Made by a program: the position numbers and the translations under genes. This document shows, one piece after another, positions 17,414-28,145 of a stretch of DNA of 64,000 bases. Origin of the DNA: an uncultured Pelagibacteraceae bacterium. GTDB taxonomy: Bacteria > Pseudomonadota > Alphaproteobacteria > Pelagibacterales > Pelagibacteraceae. The notes beneath the pieces were generated by a model, which worked only from the letters and a program-made list of their open reading frames with translations, searched no databases and was not told the DNA's origin. The stretch's first letter is position 1, and the number at the start of each line of letters is the position of its first letter. The DNA lies in the NCBI GenBank assembly GCA_902560685.1, contig CACEMT010000003.1, positions 1 through 64,000 of the forward strand, given 5' to 3'.

Positions 17414-18565
17414 ATGAATTTTAAGCTAAACAAAATAATCCCACAATTAGCAACATTATTAGCAGTAATTTTAGTTTTTGGTTTTTTAACTTATAACGCA
17501 CAAGTTAATATGGATAATAGGGGGATTGAGTTTGGTTTTGGTTTTTTAACTCAAGAATCTTCCTTTGATGTTCAATTTTCATTAATTGATTATGATGGCT
17601 CACATTCTTACGCTAGAGCATATTTAGTAGGATTGTTAAATACTCTTTTAGTTGCTTTCATAGGAATTATATTATCAACAATTCTAGGAGTAATAGTTGG
17701 TATAGCTCGTCTTTCACCTAACTATTTAATTGAAAGAACAGCAGCCTGGTATGTAGAATTTTTTAGAAATATTCCTTTACTATTACAGATATTTTTTTGG
17801 TATTTTGCAGCACTTAGAGCATTACCTTTACCTCAAGATACAGAACCAATGCTTGGAGTTTTTTTCTTAACAATTAAAGGTCTATTTGTTCCTAGATTTG
17901 TTTGGGAAAATTTAGATATATTTTTTTATTCAATAATTGCGGCAATAATTTCTATTATAGTAATTAGAAACTATGCAAGAAAATTACAAGAAAATGAAGG
18001 TAAACAACTACCAGTATTTTATATTTCAATAGGATTATTTATAATTTTACCATTGATAACTTTTTTAGTTGGTGGTGTTTCATTAAATTTTTCAATTCCT
18101 GAATTGGAACAAATGTCTAATACTTCATTTAAATATAAAGGCGGTCTTGGCATACCTCCCGAGCTTATAGCTTTAACTCTTGCATTAGGTCTATATACAG
18201 CAACATTTATCGCTGAGTGTGTTAGAGCTGGTATACAAGGTATTAGCAAAGGTCAAAAAGAAGCTGCAGCTTCTATTGGTTTAACACCTAATCAAATATT
18301 AAAATTAGTGATTATGCCTCAAGCCTTAAGAATTATAATTCCACCTACTACAAACCAATATTTAAATTTAACAAAAAACTCTTCTCTTGCAGCAGCTATA
18401 GCTTACCCAGATCTAGTTTTAATTTTTGCAGGTACTGCGTTAATGCAAACTGGAAGAGCAATTGAAATAGTTTCTATAACCATGCTTACGTATTTATCAA
18501 TAAGTTTGTCAATTTCAGTTTTAATGAATTGGTATAATAAAAAAATAGCGATTAAAGAAAAATAA
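17414..18565 (+). CDS. aapQ: General L-amino acid ABC transporter permease AapQ
   Basis: An inner-membrane permease of 383 residues in the His/Glu/Gln/Arg/opine family. It has one helix near residues 10-28, a periplasmic loop, and a bundle of helices. The ABC-coupling EAA-type loop sits at about residues 268-298 (GISKGQKEAAASIGLT...IMPQAL). The long central insertion between helices is typical of AapQ/YhdX. It pairs with AapM. Its stop codon overlaps the aapM ATG, so the two permeases are made together. Confidence 0.95.
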   Translation: MNFKLNKIIPQLATLLAVILVFGFLTYNAQVNMDNRGIEFGFGFLTQESSFDVQFSLIDYDGSHSYARAYLVGLLNTLLVAFIGIILSTILGVIVGIARLSPNYLIERTAAWYVEFFRNIPLLLQIFFWYFAALRALPLPQDTEPMLGVFFLTIKGLFVPRFVWENLDIFFYSIIAAIISIIVIRNYARKLQENEGKQLPVFYISIGLFIILPLITFLVGGVSLNFSIPELEQMSNTSFKYKGGLGIPPELIALTLALGLYTATFIAECVRAGIQGISKGQKEAAASIGLTPNQILKLVIMPQALRIIIPPTTNQYLNLTKNSSLAAAIAYPDLVLIFAGTALMQTGRAIEIVSITMLTYLSISLSISVLMNWYNKKIAIKEK

Positions 18566-19836
18566 TGAATAAATTAAATTTTTTAAGACCTAATATTGAA
18601 AATCTAAATACTTATTTGTATTCAGGTATTTTTTTAATTTCTATTGCTATTTTAGATGTTACTTTAAATTCCTTTTTCAATACTAATATTACATCATTTT
18701 TACCAAATTTTATTAGCTTCCTATTACCTTTGATAATAGGAACAGTAGGCTTGCATATAATTAGAATTGAATTTTCAGGTATTAAAAATTTGGATTTATT
18801 AAATAAAAATATAAATACAAATACATTTAATGCAGTTTTAACTCTACTAATAATATTTGCAGTTATAAAATCAATTCCACCATTCCTTAGTTGGTTCATA
18901 ATTGATGCAACTATATCGGGAGATACAAAAGAAGCTTGTACAGGCACAGGCGCTTGCTGGACGTATATAAAAATTTGGTTAAATAGATTTATTTATGGAA
19001 TGTATCCAAATGAACTTCAATGGAGAATAAATTTATCTTTTATTGCTTTAATTGCACTAGCATTTGTTGGTTTAATTCCTTCAGAAAAATTTAAGAAATT
19101 TTTAACTTTGTATTATGTAGTAATTTATCCAATTATAGCTTTTGTATTGATTTACTATTTAATTTCAGGTGGCGCTTTTGGTCTTGAGTGGGTTGAAACT
19201 GGAGCTTGGGGTGGCTTATCTTTAACTTTCATAGTTTCCTTTTTCTGCTTAATTTTCTGCTTTCCCGTTGGAATGTTTTTAGCTCTTGGAAGAAGATCTG
19301 AATTACCAACTGTTAGATATATTTCAGTAGGATTTATAGAATTTTGGAGAGGTGTACCTTTAATTACAGTTTTATTTATGTCATCTGTAATGTTTCCAAT
19401 GTTTTTACCAGAAGATTTTTTCATGGATAAATTAGTAAGAGTAATTATTGCTATTTCTTTATTTGAAGCAGCTTATGTGGCAGAAGTTATTAGAGGAGGA
19501 TTACAAGCATTACCACGTGGACAATATGATGCCGCAAAATCATTAGGCATGGGATATTGGAAAATGCATATTTTCGTAATTTTACCTCAAGCATTAAAAT
19601 TAGTTATTCCAGGAATTGCTAATACTTTTTTAGCACTAGTGAAAGATACGCCATTAATCTTTGTAGTTGGATTATTAGAAATAGTAGGAATGTTAAATTT
19701 AGCAAAAACCAATCCCAAATGGCTAGGTTATGCAATGGAAGGTTATGTTTTTGCAGCAATAATTTTCTGGATTATTTGTTATGCAATGAGTAAATATAGC
19801 TACAATTTAGAAATAAAATATAAAACTGATAGATAA
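18565..19836 (+). CDS. aapM: General L-amino acid ABC transporter permease AapM
   Basis: The second permease of the Aap transporter, 423 residues with about eight to ten membrane helices. The conserved FWRGVPL segment and the coupling loop ([16 protein letters not shown]...LPQALK, about residues 315-345) are present. A long N-terminal hydrophobic extension distinguishes AapM/YhdY from ordinary HisM-type permeases. It overlaps aapQ by one base, and the ATPase gene begins two bases downstream. Confidence 0.95.
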   Translation: MNKLNFLRPNIENLNTYLYSGIFLISIAILDVTLNSFFNTNITSFLPNFISFLLPLIIGTVGLHIIRIEFSGIKNLDLLNKNINTNTFNAVLTLLIIFAVIKSIPPFLSWFIIDATISGDTKEACTGTGACWTYIKIWLNRFIYGMYPNELQWRINLSFIALIALAFVGLIPSEKFKKFLTLYYVVIYPIIAFVLIYYLISGGAFGLEWVETGAWGGLSLTFIVSFFCLIFCFPVGMFLALGRRSELPTVRYISVGFIEFWRGVPLITVLFMSSVMFPMFLPEDFFMDKLVRVIIAISLFEAAYVAEVIRGGLQALPRGQYDAAKSLGMGYWKMHIFVILPQALKLVIPGIANTFLALVKDTPLIFVVGLLEIVGMLNLAKTNPKWLGYAMEGYVFAAIIFWIICYAMSKYSYNLEIKYKTDR

Positions 19837-19838
19837 AA

Positions 19839-20573
19839 ATGTCTGATCCAATAATTAAAATAGAAGGTATGAATAAATGGTTTGGAGATTTTCAAGTTTT
19901 AAAAGATATTGATTTAGAAGTAGAAAAAAACAAAAAAATTGTTGTTTGTGGACCTTCAGGATCTGGAAAGTCAACTCTAATTAGATGTATAAATAGATTA
20001 GAGGAACATCAAAAAGGTACGATTACAGTTGATGGAACAGAACTTACAGAAAATACAAAAAACATAGAAGCTATAAGAGCTGAAGTTGGAATGGTATTTC
20101 AACAATTTAATTTATTTCCACACCTATCAATTTTAGATAATTGCACATTGGCACCAATATGGGTAAAAAAAATGCCCAAAAAAGAAGCAGAAGAACTTGC
20201 AATGAAACAATTAGAACAAGTTCAAATAGCTGACCAAGCTCAAAAATTTCCTGGACAATTATCAGGTGGACAGCAACAAAGATGCGCAATCGCAAGAGCA
20301 TTATGCATGGAACCTAAAATTATGTTATTTGACGAACCAACATCAGCACTTGATCCAGAAATGATTAAAGAAGTGCTGGATGCAATGGTTAATTTAGCTA
20401 AGGCAGGTATGACTATGATAGTTGTAACTCATGAAATGGGCTTTGCTAAAGAAGTTGCTGATGAAGTAATATTTATGGATGAAGGAATGATAGTAGAAAA
20501 AGCTGAAACCAAAGAGTTTTTTGCCAACCCAAAAAGCGACAGAACTAAACTGTTTTTAAGTCAAATACTATAA
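19839..20573 (+). CDS. aapP: General L-amino acid ABC transporter ATP-binding protein AapP
   Basis: The cytoplasmic ATPase subunit, 244 residues. It has Walker [10 protein letters not shown] (about residue 39), Q-loop [10 protein letters not shown], signature LSGGQQQR, Walker [14 protein letters not shown] and the switch His in VVTHEMGF. This is the standard polar amino acid ABC ATPase (GlnQ/HisP class). Last gene of aapJQMP; about 155 bp separate it from the next gene. Confidence 0.96.
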   Translation: MSDPIIKIEGMNKWFGDFQVLKDIDLEVEKNKKIVVCGPSGSGKSTLIRCINRLEEHQKGTITVDGTELTENTKNIEAIRAEVGMVFQQFNLFPHLSILDNCTLAPIWVKKMPKKEAEELAMKQLEQVQIADQAQKFPGQLSGGQQQRCAIARALCMEPKIMLFDEPTSALDPEMIKEVLDAMVNLAKAGMTMIVVTHEMGFAKEVADEVIFMDEGMIVEKAETKEFFANPKSDRTKLFLSQIL

Positions 20574-20600
20574 CCTTTATCTATATTTGCCTAAATAAAT

Positions 20601-20620
20601 AGTCATTTATTGACTTGACA
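20601..20620 (+). promoter_or_regulatory. Candidate -35 element with overlapping small inverted repeat upstream of the XRE regulator
   Basis: AGTCA-TTTAT-TGACT (20601-20615) is a 5-bp inverted repeat overlapping CTTGACA (20614-20620), which matches an alphaproteobacterial -35. I could not place a good -10 at ideal spacing, so the promoter call is tentative. An operator for autoregulation is possible. Confidence 0.25.
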
Positions 20621-20729
20621 GATTTTCTATATATTCAAATTTTCCAAAAAAATAATAAATTTTCTTATTGCAGGACCTTTAAAAAGTTAGTTGAATATCG
20701 GAAATAAAATTTATTTAAGAGGGGTCTTA

Positions 20730-21101
20730 ATGGAAGAAAATTTCAACAAACACTTAGGGAATAAGTTAAAGTTAAGAAGATTAGCTTTAGGTTTAACACA
20801 AACAAAAGTAGCAAAAGCTATAAATGTTACATTTCAACAAATTCAAAAATATGAAAAAGGAACAAATGGAGTAAGTTCAATAAGATTATTGCAACTTTCA
20901 AATTATTTAAAAGTACCTATAAATTATTTTTTTGAAGACTTTTCTGAATATCTTATAAATATAGAAAGATCTAAAGAAGGACACTTGACTGTAAATTATA
21001 ATTTTTTAATGAAATTATATTCAGAACTTACAAGTGAACAAAAAGTAAAATTTAATAAAGCTTTAGAAATAACTTCAAACTCTATATCAAAAGCTGTTTA
21101 A
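20730..21101 (+). CDS. XRE/Cro-family helix-turn-helix transcriptional regulator
   Basis: A small DNA-binding protein. The HTH_3 domain (about residues 8-64) contains LGLTQTKVAKAINVTFQQIQKYE, a canonical Cro/CI fold. A short helical C-terminal tail follows. It resembles the PhrR/PraR-type regulators of alphaproteobacteria, whose targets vary. I moved the start from 20691 to the Met at 20730 because AAGAGGGG precedes it at good spacing and the shorter form fits the family. This gives 123 residues. Targets cannot be inferred. Confidence 0.85.
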   Translation: MEENFNKHLGNKLKLRRLALGLTQTKVAKAINVTFQQIQKYEKGTNGVSSIRLLQLSNYLKVPINYFFEDFSEYLINIERSKEGHLTVNYNFLMKLYSELTSEQKVKFNKALEITSNSISKAV

Positions 21102-21105
21102 TTTT

Positions 21106-21181
21106 TGGCTCCTCGGGCAGGACTCGAACCTGCGACCAATTGATTAACAGTCAACTGCTCTACCAACTGAGCTACCGAGGA
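21106..21181 (-). tRNA. tRNA-Asn (GUU)
   Basis: A 76-nt minus-strand cloverleaf. Acceptor TCCTCGG pairs with CCGAGGA, followed by G73 and encoded CCA. The anticodon loop CTGTTAA gives GUU. The T-loop GGTTCGAACC is standard. It lies five bases beyond the XRE gene and is convergent to it. Confidence 0.97.
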
Positions 21182-21231
21182 ATGTAAAAATCTCAACTTA
21201 CTTTTTTTCAAAATTAAAACAAGATTTATTT

Positions 21232-21305
21232 TGGAGGCCACGCCCAGAATCGAACTGGGATACAAGGATTTGCAATCCTCTGCGTAACCATTCCGCCACG
21301 TGGCC
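21232..21305 (-). tRNA. tRNA-Cys (GCA)
   Basis: A 74-nt minus-strand cloverleaf. Acceptor GGCCACG pairs with CGTGGCC, with the Cys-identity U73 and encoded CCA. The anticodon stem AGGAT/ATCCT surrounds loop TTGCAA and gives GCA. It is upstream of tRNA-Asn on the same strand and probably in one transcript with it. Confidence 0.97.
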
Positions 21306-21427
21306 ATTTAATTTCATATTAAATTAGTTTGAACGTATTTGTATATAAAATATTTGCATTTAGTCTATCAAATAAATTACTAAAATTATTGTTAAATCAT
21401 ATTATTAAATTATAAACTTAAAATACC

Positions 21428-24055
21428 ATGAGTTTAGATAAATATATACATTCGGACGTTGAGGATAAAATATATACATATTGGGAGAAGAATAATTTAT
21501 TTAAACCCAAAAAAAATAAGAAGAAATTCTCAATAGTTATACCACCACCAAATGTTACTGGAAGTTTACATATGGGTCATGCCCTAAATAACTCAATACA
21601 AGATTTGCTCACACGGTATTATAGAATGAATAATTATGAAACTTTGTGGCAACCAGGAACTGATCATGCTGGAATAGCCACCCAAGCTCTAGTAGAGAAA
21701 AAATTAAATTCTGAGAATATTAAAAAAAATGATTTAGGAAGAGAAGCGTTTATTAAAAAAGTATGGGATTGGAAAAATCAATATGGTGACATAATTATTA
21801 ATCAGCTTAAAAAATTAGGCTGTTCATGTGATTGGTCAAGAAACGCTTTTACAATGGATGAAAATTTATCAAAAGCAGTTATCAAAGTTTTTGTAGATCT
21901 TCATAAAAAAAAATTAATTTATAAAGCTGAAAAATTAGTAAATTGGGACACAGTTTTAAAAACTGCAATATCTGATTTAGAAGTTGATCAAAGAGAGGTT
22001 AACTCTAAAATTTATTATATTAGATATCCAATAGATGGAACAAATGAATATATAACTATAGCAACTACTAGACCTGAAACTATGCTTGGAGATACAGCTG
22101 TTGCTGTAAACCCTAAAGACAAGAGATACAAAAAGTATGTTAATAAAATTGTTACAATTCCAATTGTTGGTAGAAAAGTTAAAATCATCGAAGATGATTA
22201 TGCTGATCCAGAACAGGGAACTGGAGCATTGAAAATTACACCTGCACATGACTTCAATGATTATGATGTTGGTAAAAGAAATAAATTAGAAATTATTAAT
22301 ATTTTTACTGAAGATGGAAAAGTTAATAATAATGCAATTTCATCATACGTTGGTTTAGATAGATTTGAAGCTAGGAAGAAAATATTAAACGAACTTAAGG
22401 AAAAAGATTATTTTGTTAAGGAAGAAAATATTAAAAATAAAGTTCCATATGGAGATAGATCAAATTCTATAATTGAACCTTTTTTAACAGAACAATGGTT
22501 TGCCGATGCAAAGAAATTATCAATTAAAGCAAAAAAAATAGTTAAAAATAAAAAGACAAACTTTTTTCCTGAGAACTGGTCAAAAACTTATTTTCAATGG
22601 ATGAATAATATTGAACCATGGTGCATCTCTAGACAATTATGGTGGGGTCATCAAATACCAGCATGGTATGGACCTGATAATAAAATTTTTGTTGAACTAA
22701 ATGAAAGTGATGCAAAAAAATCAGCAAAAAAATATTATAAAAAAGAAGTTAAACTAGTTAGAGATAATGATGTACTTGATACATGGTTTTCATCTGGGCT
22801 TTGGCCTTTTGCAACACTTGGTTGGCCAAACAAAAATGAATATTTAAAAAAGTTTTATCCAACAACAGTTCTTGTAACAGGATTTGATATAATTTTCTTT
22901 TGGGTAGCTAGAATGATGATGTTTGGTATGGAATTTTTAAATAAGGAACCATTTAAAGACATTTATGTTCATGCGTTAGTTCGTGATGAAAAAGGACAAA
23001 AGATGTCCAAGTCAAAAGGTAATGTAATAGATCCACTTGATTTAATTCAAAAATATAGTGCGGACGCTTTAAGATTTACTTTGTTATCTATGGCTTCACC
23101 TGGTACGGACGTTAAACTTTCTGAAGATAGGGTTAAAGGTTATAGGAATTTTTTAAACAAACTATGGAATGCAAATAATTTTTTAATACAAAACAAATGT
23201 AACTTAAAAAATGTAAAAAAACTTCCAAAATTAAAAGTTAATATCAATAAATGGATATATTTAGAGCTTTTAGAAACATCCAATTTAATAAAGAAAAACA
23301 TAGAAGATTATAGATTTGATGAAGCAGCTAAGAATGCTTATCATTTTGCATGGCATAAATATTGCGATTGGTACTTAGAATTATCAAAAACAATTCTTTT
23401 TTCAGACAATTTAAAAGCTAAAAATGAAGTTAAAGAGGTTTCTGTATTTGTATTTAGAGAAATACTTATTATGCTTCATCCATTTATACCATTTGTTACT
23501 GAGAAAATATGGCTAAAAAATAAATTTGATAACAAAAATAAGAATTTTTTAATGTTATCTAACTGGATCTCAGGTAAATCTAAAAAAGATAGTGATCACA
23601 AGCAAGTTCAGCAGATAATAGATATTATTTCTGAGATAAGATCTTTTAAAAATGAGCTTAACGTAAGTCCTGGCTCATTTATTGATGTATCTATTAATTC
23701 TATTAAAAAAAATAATCAAAATTTCATGATTAATAATGAAATTATTATTAAAAAATTAGGCAGAATTAATAATTTCTATAAAAAAGATCAAAATAAACCT
23801 GCTGCGTCCTTAATTATATCTGGAGATCTATTTAAAATTTATTTTGATGAAAATGTTGATTTAAATGCTATTAAAGAAAACTTATTGAAAAGACAAAATA
23901 AATACCAAGAAGAAATGGATAAAATATCACAAAGACTAAGCAATAAAGGCTTTGTTCAAAGAGCACCAAAAGATATTGTTCAGCAAGAAAAAACTAATTA
24001 TAGTAATTTAAAGAATGATATTAAAAAAATTTCTTTAACTATTGAAAGCCTTTAA
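21428..24055 (+). CDS. valS: Valyl-tRNA synthetase
   Basis: A class Ia synthetase of 875 residues. The HIGH-type motif appears as [12 protein letters not shown] (about residue 39) and the KMSKS motif as [11 protein letters not shown] (about residue 521). The CP1 editing domain has [15 protein letters not shown] and the [15 protein letters not shown] stretch. The C-terminal coiled-coil arm typical of ValRS covers about the last 70 residues. The stop overlaps the ilvD ATG. About 120 bp of AT-rich sequence precedes the gene and presumably holds its promoter. Confidence 0.97.
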   Translation: MSLDKYIHSDVEDKIYTYWEKNNLFKPKKNKKKFSIVIPPPNVTGSLHMGHALNNSIQDLLTRYYRMNNYETLWQPGTDHAGIATQALVEKKLNSENIKKNDLGREAFIKKVWDWKNQYGDIIINQLKKLGCSCDWSRNAFTMDENLSKAVIKVFVDLHKKKLIYKAEKLVNWDTVLKTAISDLEVDQREVNSKIYYIRYPIDGTNEYITIATTRPETMLGDTAVAVNPKDKRYKKYVNKIVTIPIVGRKVKIIEDDYADPEQGTGALKITPAHDFNDYDVGKRNKLEIINIFTEDGKVNNNAISSYVGLDRFEARKKILNELKEKDYFVKEENIKNKVPYGDRSNSIIEPFLTEQWFADAKKLSIKAKKIVKNKKTNFFPENWSKTYFQWMNNIEPWCISRQLWWGHQIPAWYGPDNKIFVELNESDAKKSAKKYYKKEVKLVRDNDVLDTWFSSGLWPFATLGWPNKNEYLKKFYPTTVLVTGFDIIFFWVARMMMFGMEFLNKEPFKDIYVHALVRDEKGQKMSKSKGNVIDPLDLIQKYSADALRFTLLSMASPGTDVKLSEDRVKGYRNFLNKLWNANNFLIQNKCNLKNVKKLPKLKVNINKWIYLELLETSNLIKKNIEDYRFDEAAKNAYHFAWHKYCDWYLELSKTILFSDNLKAKNEVKEVSVFVFREILIMLHPFIPFVTEKIWLKNKFDNKNKNFLMLSNWISGKSKKDSDHKQVQQIIDIISEIRSFKNELNVSPGSFIDVSINSIKKNNQNFMINNEIIIKKLGRINNFYKKDQNKPAASLIISGDLFKIYFDENVDLNAIKENLLKRQNKYQEEMDKISQRLSNKGFVQRAPKDIVQQEKTNYSNLKNDIKKISLTIESL

Positions 24056-25773
24056 TGAAAAAATTTAATAAAAAAAAGTTACCTAGTAGACATACTTCTT
24101 TAGGACCCGATAAGGCTCCTCAAAGATCATTCTATTATGCTATGAATTTAACTGAAAAAGATGTTGCAAAACCATTTGTTGGTGTTGTTTCAACTTGGAA
24201 TGAGGCAGCTCCATGTAATATTGCTTTAATGAGACAAGCTCAGTCAGTTAAAAAGGGCGTACAATCTGCAGGTGGTACTCCAAGAGAATTTTGTACAATT
24301 ACTGTAACTGACGGTATTGCAATGGGTCACGAAGGAATGAAATCTTCATTAATTTCAAGAGATGTAATTGCAGATTCAACTGAATTAACAGTTAGAGGAC
24401 ATTGTTATGATGCATTAGTTGGTGTTGCTGGCTGTGATAAATCTTTACCAGGTTTAATGATGGCAATGGTAAGGTTAAATGTTCCAAGTGTTTTTATATA
24501 CGGAGGATCAATTTTACCAGGAAGATTAAATGGTAAAGATATAACCGTTGTAGATGTTTTTGAAGGAGTTGGAAAGTATTCTTCAGGAAAAATATCAGAA
24601 CACTCACTAAGAAAAATAGAATTAAAAGCATGTCCTACTGCTGGTGCTTGTGGTGGTCAGTTTACTGCTAATACAATGGCATGTGTATCAGAAGCAATGG
24701 GATTAGCTTTACCTTATTCTGCTGGAACTCCTGCTCCATTTAATAGAAGAGATAAGTATGCTTTAGCTAGTGGAAAAGCTGTAATGAATTTATTAGCAAA
24801 AAATATTAGACCAAGAGATATTGTAACAAAGAAAGCATTAGAAAATGCTGCAACAATTGTTGCTGCAACGGGTGGATCAACAAATGCCGCTTTACACTTG
24901 CCAGCTATAGCAAATGAAATTGGTATTAAATTTGATTTAATGGATGTTGCTAAAATATTTAAAAGAACTCCTTATCTTGCAGATTTAAAACCTGGTGGAA
25001 AATACGTAGCAAAAGATATGTGGAAAGCAGGCGGTGTTCCTATGTTGCTTAAAACTTTAATGGATGGTGGATATATTCACGGTAATTGCATGACAGTTAC
25101 AGGCAAAACCATGAAAGAGAATTTAAAAAACGTTAAGTTTAATTCTAAGCAAAAAGTGATGAGAAAATATGACAATCCTTTATCTAAAGATGGAGGCGTT
25201 GTCGGAATGAAAGGAAACTTAGCCCCAGAAGGTGCAATTGTTAAAGTTGCTGGTTTAAAAAGATTGCAATTTACTGGAAGAGCAAGATGTTTTGATACTG
25301 AAGAAGCAGCTTACAAAGCTGTTAAGAATAGAAAATATAAAGACGGTGATATTATAATTATTAGATACGAAGGACCAAAAGGTGGACCTGGTATGAGAGA
25401 AATGCTTCAAACAACAGGAGCAATTTACGGTCAAGGTAAAGGAGAAAAAGTTGCACTTATAACAGATGGAAGATTTTCTGGAGCTACAAGAGGTTTTTGT
25501 ATTGGACATGTTGGACCTGAAGCATCTGTAGGTGGGCCAATAGCTTTACTAAGAAACGGAGATATAATTGATTTAGATGCGAAGAAGGGGACAATTAATG
25601 TTCGTTTATCTAAAAAAGAATTAGCTAAAAGAAGAAAGAAATGGAAACCAAAGAAAATTAACTTTGGAAATGGAACACTTTGGAAATATGCGCAAACTGT
25701 AGGACCGGCTTATTTAGGTGCACCAACTCATCCAGGTGGTAAAAACGAAGTAAAAACTTACGCAGATATTTAA
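24055..25773 (+). CDS. ilvD: Dihydroxy-acid dehydratase
   Basis: An Fe-S dehydratase of branched-chain amino acid and pantothenate biosynthesis, converting 2,3-dihydroxy-3-methylvalerate or isovalerate to the 2-oxo acid. It has 572 residues. Cluster Cys residues are visible in GCDKSLPG and [17 protein letters not shown], the pattern of the IlvD/Edd family. The C-terminal half has the conserved [19 protein letters not shown] stretch. It overlaps valS by one base and manC by one base. Confidence 0.96.
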   Translation: MKKFNKKKLPSRHTSLGPDKAPQRSFYYAMNLTEKDVAKPFVGVVSTWNEAAPCNIALMRQAQSVKKGVQSAGGTPREFCTITVTDGIAMGHEGMKSSLISRDVIADSTELTVRGHCYDALVGVAGCDKSLPGLMMAMVRLNVPSVFIYGGSILPGRLNGKDITVVDVFEGVGKYSSGKISEHSLRKIELKACPTAGACGGQFTANTMACVSEAMGLALPYSAGTPAPFNRRDKYALASGKAVMNLLAKNIRPRDIVTKKALENAATIVAATGGSTNAALHLPAIANEIGIKFDLMDVAKIFKRTPYLADLKPGGKYVAKDMWKAGGVPMLLKTLMDGGYIHGNCMTVTGKTMKENLKNVKFNSKQKVMRKYDNPLSKDGGVVGMKGNLAPEGAIVKVAGLKRLQFTGRARCFDTEEAAYKAVKNRKYKDGDIIIIRYEGPKGGPGMREMLQTTGAIYGQGKGEKVALITDGRFSGATRGFCIGHVGPEASVGGPIALLRNGDIIDLDAKKGTINVRLSKKELAKRRKKWKPKKINFGNGTLWKYAQTVGPAYLGAPTHPGGKNEVKTYADI

Positions 25774-26963
25774 TGAAAATAAGACCTGTAATTCTTTGCG
25801 GGGGTGCTGGAACAAGACTTTGGCCCAAGAAAAAAAAACATCAAGCAAAGCAATTTATAAACTTTGGTAATTGGACTTTGTTGGGTAAAACTCTGGAGAG
25901 AGTAAAAGCATCTATATTTGATGCTCCAATTATAAGCACAAATGCAAAATATTTAAGACAAGTTAAACAACACTTAAAGAAACACAAAATAAGAAAATAT
26001 AAAATAGTTTTAGAACCAGCAAAAAGAAATACAGCACCAGCTATTTTAAGTACGGCATTAATTAAAGATATTCCAAACGAACAACCTTTAATGTTTTTGG
26101 CTGCTGACCATTTGATAGAGAAGGTTGGTTTATTCAATAAAGCTATCAAAAAAAATCAAAAGAAACTCACTCAAAATAATATCTTTATATTTGGGATTAA
26201 ACCCACAATGCCTTCAAGTGAATTTGGTTATTTTTTAACTAAAAATAATAAAGTTTCTAGATTTGTTGAAAAACCAAAAGAGGCTAAAGCTAAAAAAATA
26301 ATAAGTAAAAAGGGTTATTGGAATTCTGGAATGTTTTATTTGAGAAAAGACTCAATAATTAATAATTTCAAGAAATACCAACCAAATATTTACCGAAACT
26401 GTAACAAAGCTGTAACAAAAGCAAAATATAAAAGTAATGTGTATTATTTAAACAAACAAGCATTTACCAAAGCAACAGCTAAGTCTTTTGACTATGCAAT
26501 ATTAGAAAAAACTAAAGATATAAACGCTATCAAATTAGATATTCCTTGGTCTGATTTAGGTTCTTGGAAAGAAATTTGTAAGATGTATGGACGAAATAAG
26601 AGACATTATTTTAAAAAGAAGAATGTCTTTCATAGACCTTGGGGTAGTTATGTTAATTTATTTAATGGTAAAGAATTCTTAATAAAAGAATTATACGTAA
26701 AACCCAAAGGTATATTAAGTCTTCAGAAACATCATCATAGAGCTGAACACTGGGTCGTTACTCATGGTAAACCTAAAATTACTTTAAATAAGAAATATTT
26801 TACAATGAAACCTGATGAAACTATCTTTATTCCTCTAGGTGCAGTTCATCGAATAGAAAATCCATATAAAAAACCAGTGAAAATTATTGAAGCACAAGTA
26901 GGTTCAATTTTAAAAGAAACAGATATTGTAAGATATCAAGATGTTTATGGCCGTGTTAAATAG
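25773..26963 (+). CDS. manC: Mannose-1-phosphate guanylyltransferase with C-terminal mannose-6-P isomerase-type cupin
   Basis: The N-terminal nucleotidyltransferase domain (about 1-270) begins VILCGGAGTRLWP and has the FVEKPK motif. The C-terminal cupin (about 285-396) carries RPWGSY, the metal-binding HHHRAEHW and the conserved GAVHRIENP. It makes GDP-mannose for polysaccharide or LPS. At 396 residues it is shorter than the usual 460-480 but retains both modules, so it is compact rather than truncated. The tail of the gene forms a hairpin with the 3' flank. Confidence 0.93.
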   Translation: MKIRPVILCGGAGTRLWPKKKKHQAKQFINFGNWTLLGKTLERVKASIFDAPIISTNAKYLRQVKQHLKKHKIRKYKIVLEPAKRNTAPAILSTALIKDIPNEQPLMFLAADHLIEKVGLFNKAIKKNQKKLTQNNIFIFGIKPTMPSSEFGYFLTKNNKVSRFVEKPKEAKAKKIISKKGYWNSGMFYLRKDSIINNFKKYQPNIYRNCNKAVTKAKYKSNVYYLNKQAFTKATAKSFDYAILEKTKDINAIKLDIPWSDLGSWKEICKMYGRNKRHYFKKKNVFHRPWGSYVNLFNGKEFLIKELYVKPKGILSLQKHHHRAEHWVVTHGKPKITLNKKYFTMKPDETIFIPLGAVHRIENPYKKPVKIIEAQVGSILKETDIVRYQDVYGRVK

Positions 26964-26972
26964 ATTAACACG
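26952..26972. terminator. Hairpin at the manC / PiT-like convergent junction
   Basis: CGTGTTAA and TTAACACG (26952-26959 and 26965-26972) make a perfect 8-bp stem with a 5-nt loop that spans the manC stop. There is no strong T-run on either side, so it may be a bidirectional terminator or an mRNA 3'-end structure. Confidence 0.45.
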
Positions 26973-26987
26973 ACTATTAAGACTTAT

Positions 26988-27953
26988 TTAAAACCAATTA
27001 TTTGGAATTATTATATAGTGAATTGCTAAAACAATTCCAACAGAAACACTTAATCCAAAGATCATTTTAAGAAAGTCTTTACCAATTAATGGGAAGACAT
27101 ACTTAAACTTATACTCTTTGTTCATTGTTGAAATTGCAAGTTCTCTTCCACATAATAAACCAACAAATACCCATGTTGTTGACATTGGTAAATCGTTTAG
27201 TTCCTTAAAGTAGAATAAGACACCGGCATAAATCACATTAATAATGGTAGCTGATCTTGCATATCTTGTTCCTGTTTTTTCAAGAACGACTTTTTGAATT
27301 GGTCCTCCTTGAATATAGAAAATGTAAAATAACAATGAAGTAAAATAAGCCATTACAATTAAAAGCAATGTTAAATCTAACTGTCTAGGCAGATATACTG
27401 CAATGTTAGCTACATCGTGAGATAACCAAACCCACCACAACCAACCAGACGAAATCCATACTGCATTTCTCCAAAAGCCAATATATTTTTCATCAACTTC
27501 ATCTAACTTTTCGTTGATAAATTTTGATACTACTATCCAAGCAATATAAGCAACCATTGCTGCTAAACCATAGCCAACTACACTTTTTAACAACATTTTT
27601 TCAAGCACAACTGTTGAAGCAAATGCTGAAAGAACTAAGAAAGTAGTAGATACTGGTATTCCTATTCTTGTTAATAGTAATAGTATTGCAGGTGCTACTG
27701 CATGATACCATTGAATTTCTTGATAAGGTATTCTAGTTAATCTTCCATAAGAAATATCACCATCATACGCATACCATCCCCATGCCAACGCAATAATCAT
27801 TACAGCTGATGCAGATCCTGCAAGAGTATACCATTTAAACCACTTCTTTTTTGAAGCTATAAATGTACCCAGTGTTTGAATTGAGTCGTTAGCGATTACG
27901 CTATAACCAGCAAGGGCAAAGCCTATGATGGTATAAATTAAAGTCATTTCCAT
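26988..27953 (-). CDS. PiT-like (PHO4-fold) membrane transporter of unknown substrate
   Basis: A 321-residue polytopic membrane protein with eight to nine predicted helices. The two halves echo each other like the inverted repeats of PiT phosphate/sulfate permeases. In the first half ANDS is at 21-24 and PVSTT at 100-104; in the second HDVAN is at 179-183 and PMSTT at 256-260. These match the family GANDVANA and PVSTTH motifs only loosely, and the protein is shorter than classic PiT (about 330-500). Phosphate, arsenate, sulfate or another ion is possible. The start is supported by AAAGGAG seven bases upstream. Confidence 0.6.
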   Translation of the reverse strand: MEMTLIYTIIGFALAGYSVIANDSIQTLGTFIASKKKWFKWYTLAGSASAVMIIALAWGWYAYDGDISYGRLTRIPYQEIQWYHAVAPAILLLLTRIGIPVSTTFLVLSAFASTVVLEKMLLKSVVGYGLAAMVAYIAWIVVSKFINEKLDEVDEKYIGFWRNAVWISSGWLWWVWLSHDVANIAVYLPRQLDLTLLLIVMAYFTSLLFYIFYIQGGPIQKVVLEKTGTRYARSATIINVIYAGVLFYFKELNDLPMSTTWVFVGLLCGRELAISTMNKEYKFKYVFPLIGKDFLKMIFGLSVSVGIVLAIHYIIIPNNWF

Positions 27954-28145
27954 TTTTTTTCTCCTTTATATTATTGTTTTCGGTTCCTATTGATTCATGA
28001 CTTAAGATCTATGTAGTCTGTGAAGGAAAGATTTACTATCTTTAAATTTATTTTTTTGGGAATCTGTACGAGGATTCGTCCATACCTAAACTAATTAAGA
28101 TTAATGTCTACTTTAATAATTTTAAAATTCTTAGCAGAGTTGTAT
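27954..28145 (-). promoter_or_regulatory. 192-bp leader/promoter region of the PiT-like gene
   Basis: Unusually long for this genome. On the minus strand it contains a strong Shine-Dalgarno just before the start, a small hairpin (AAAGAT-5 nt-ATCTTT) and a comparatively GC-rich clump (GGACGAATCCTCGTACAGATTCC) with several short self-complementary segments. No known riboswitch pattern was recognised. It probably carries the gene's own promoter and perhaps a regulated 5' UTR. Confidence 0.4.

Noticed and set aside
21098-21307. 69-residue minus-strand ORF across the tRNA pair
   Set aside because: It runs through both tRNA-Asn and tRNA-Cys; the translated sequence is a typical tRNA-gene artefact.
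25255-25509. 84-residue antisense Cys/Ser-rich ORF in ilvD
   Set aside because: Inside a conserved gene; Cys/Ser richness reflects complement of Gly/Ala/Thr codons.
27954-28145. SAM-V, SAM-II or glycine riboswitch upstream of the PiT-like gene
   Set aside because: I looked because SAR11 genomes carry such elements, but no recognisable conserved core or pseudoknot pattern is present and the gene context does not fit.
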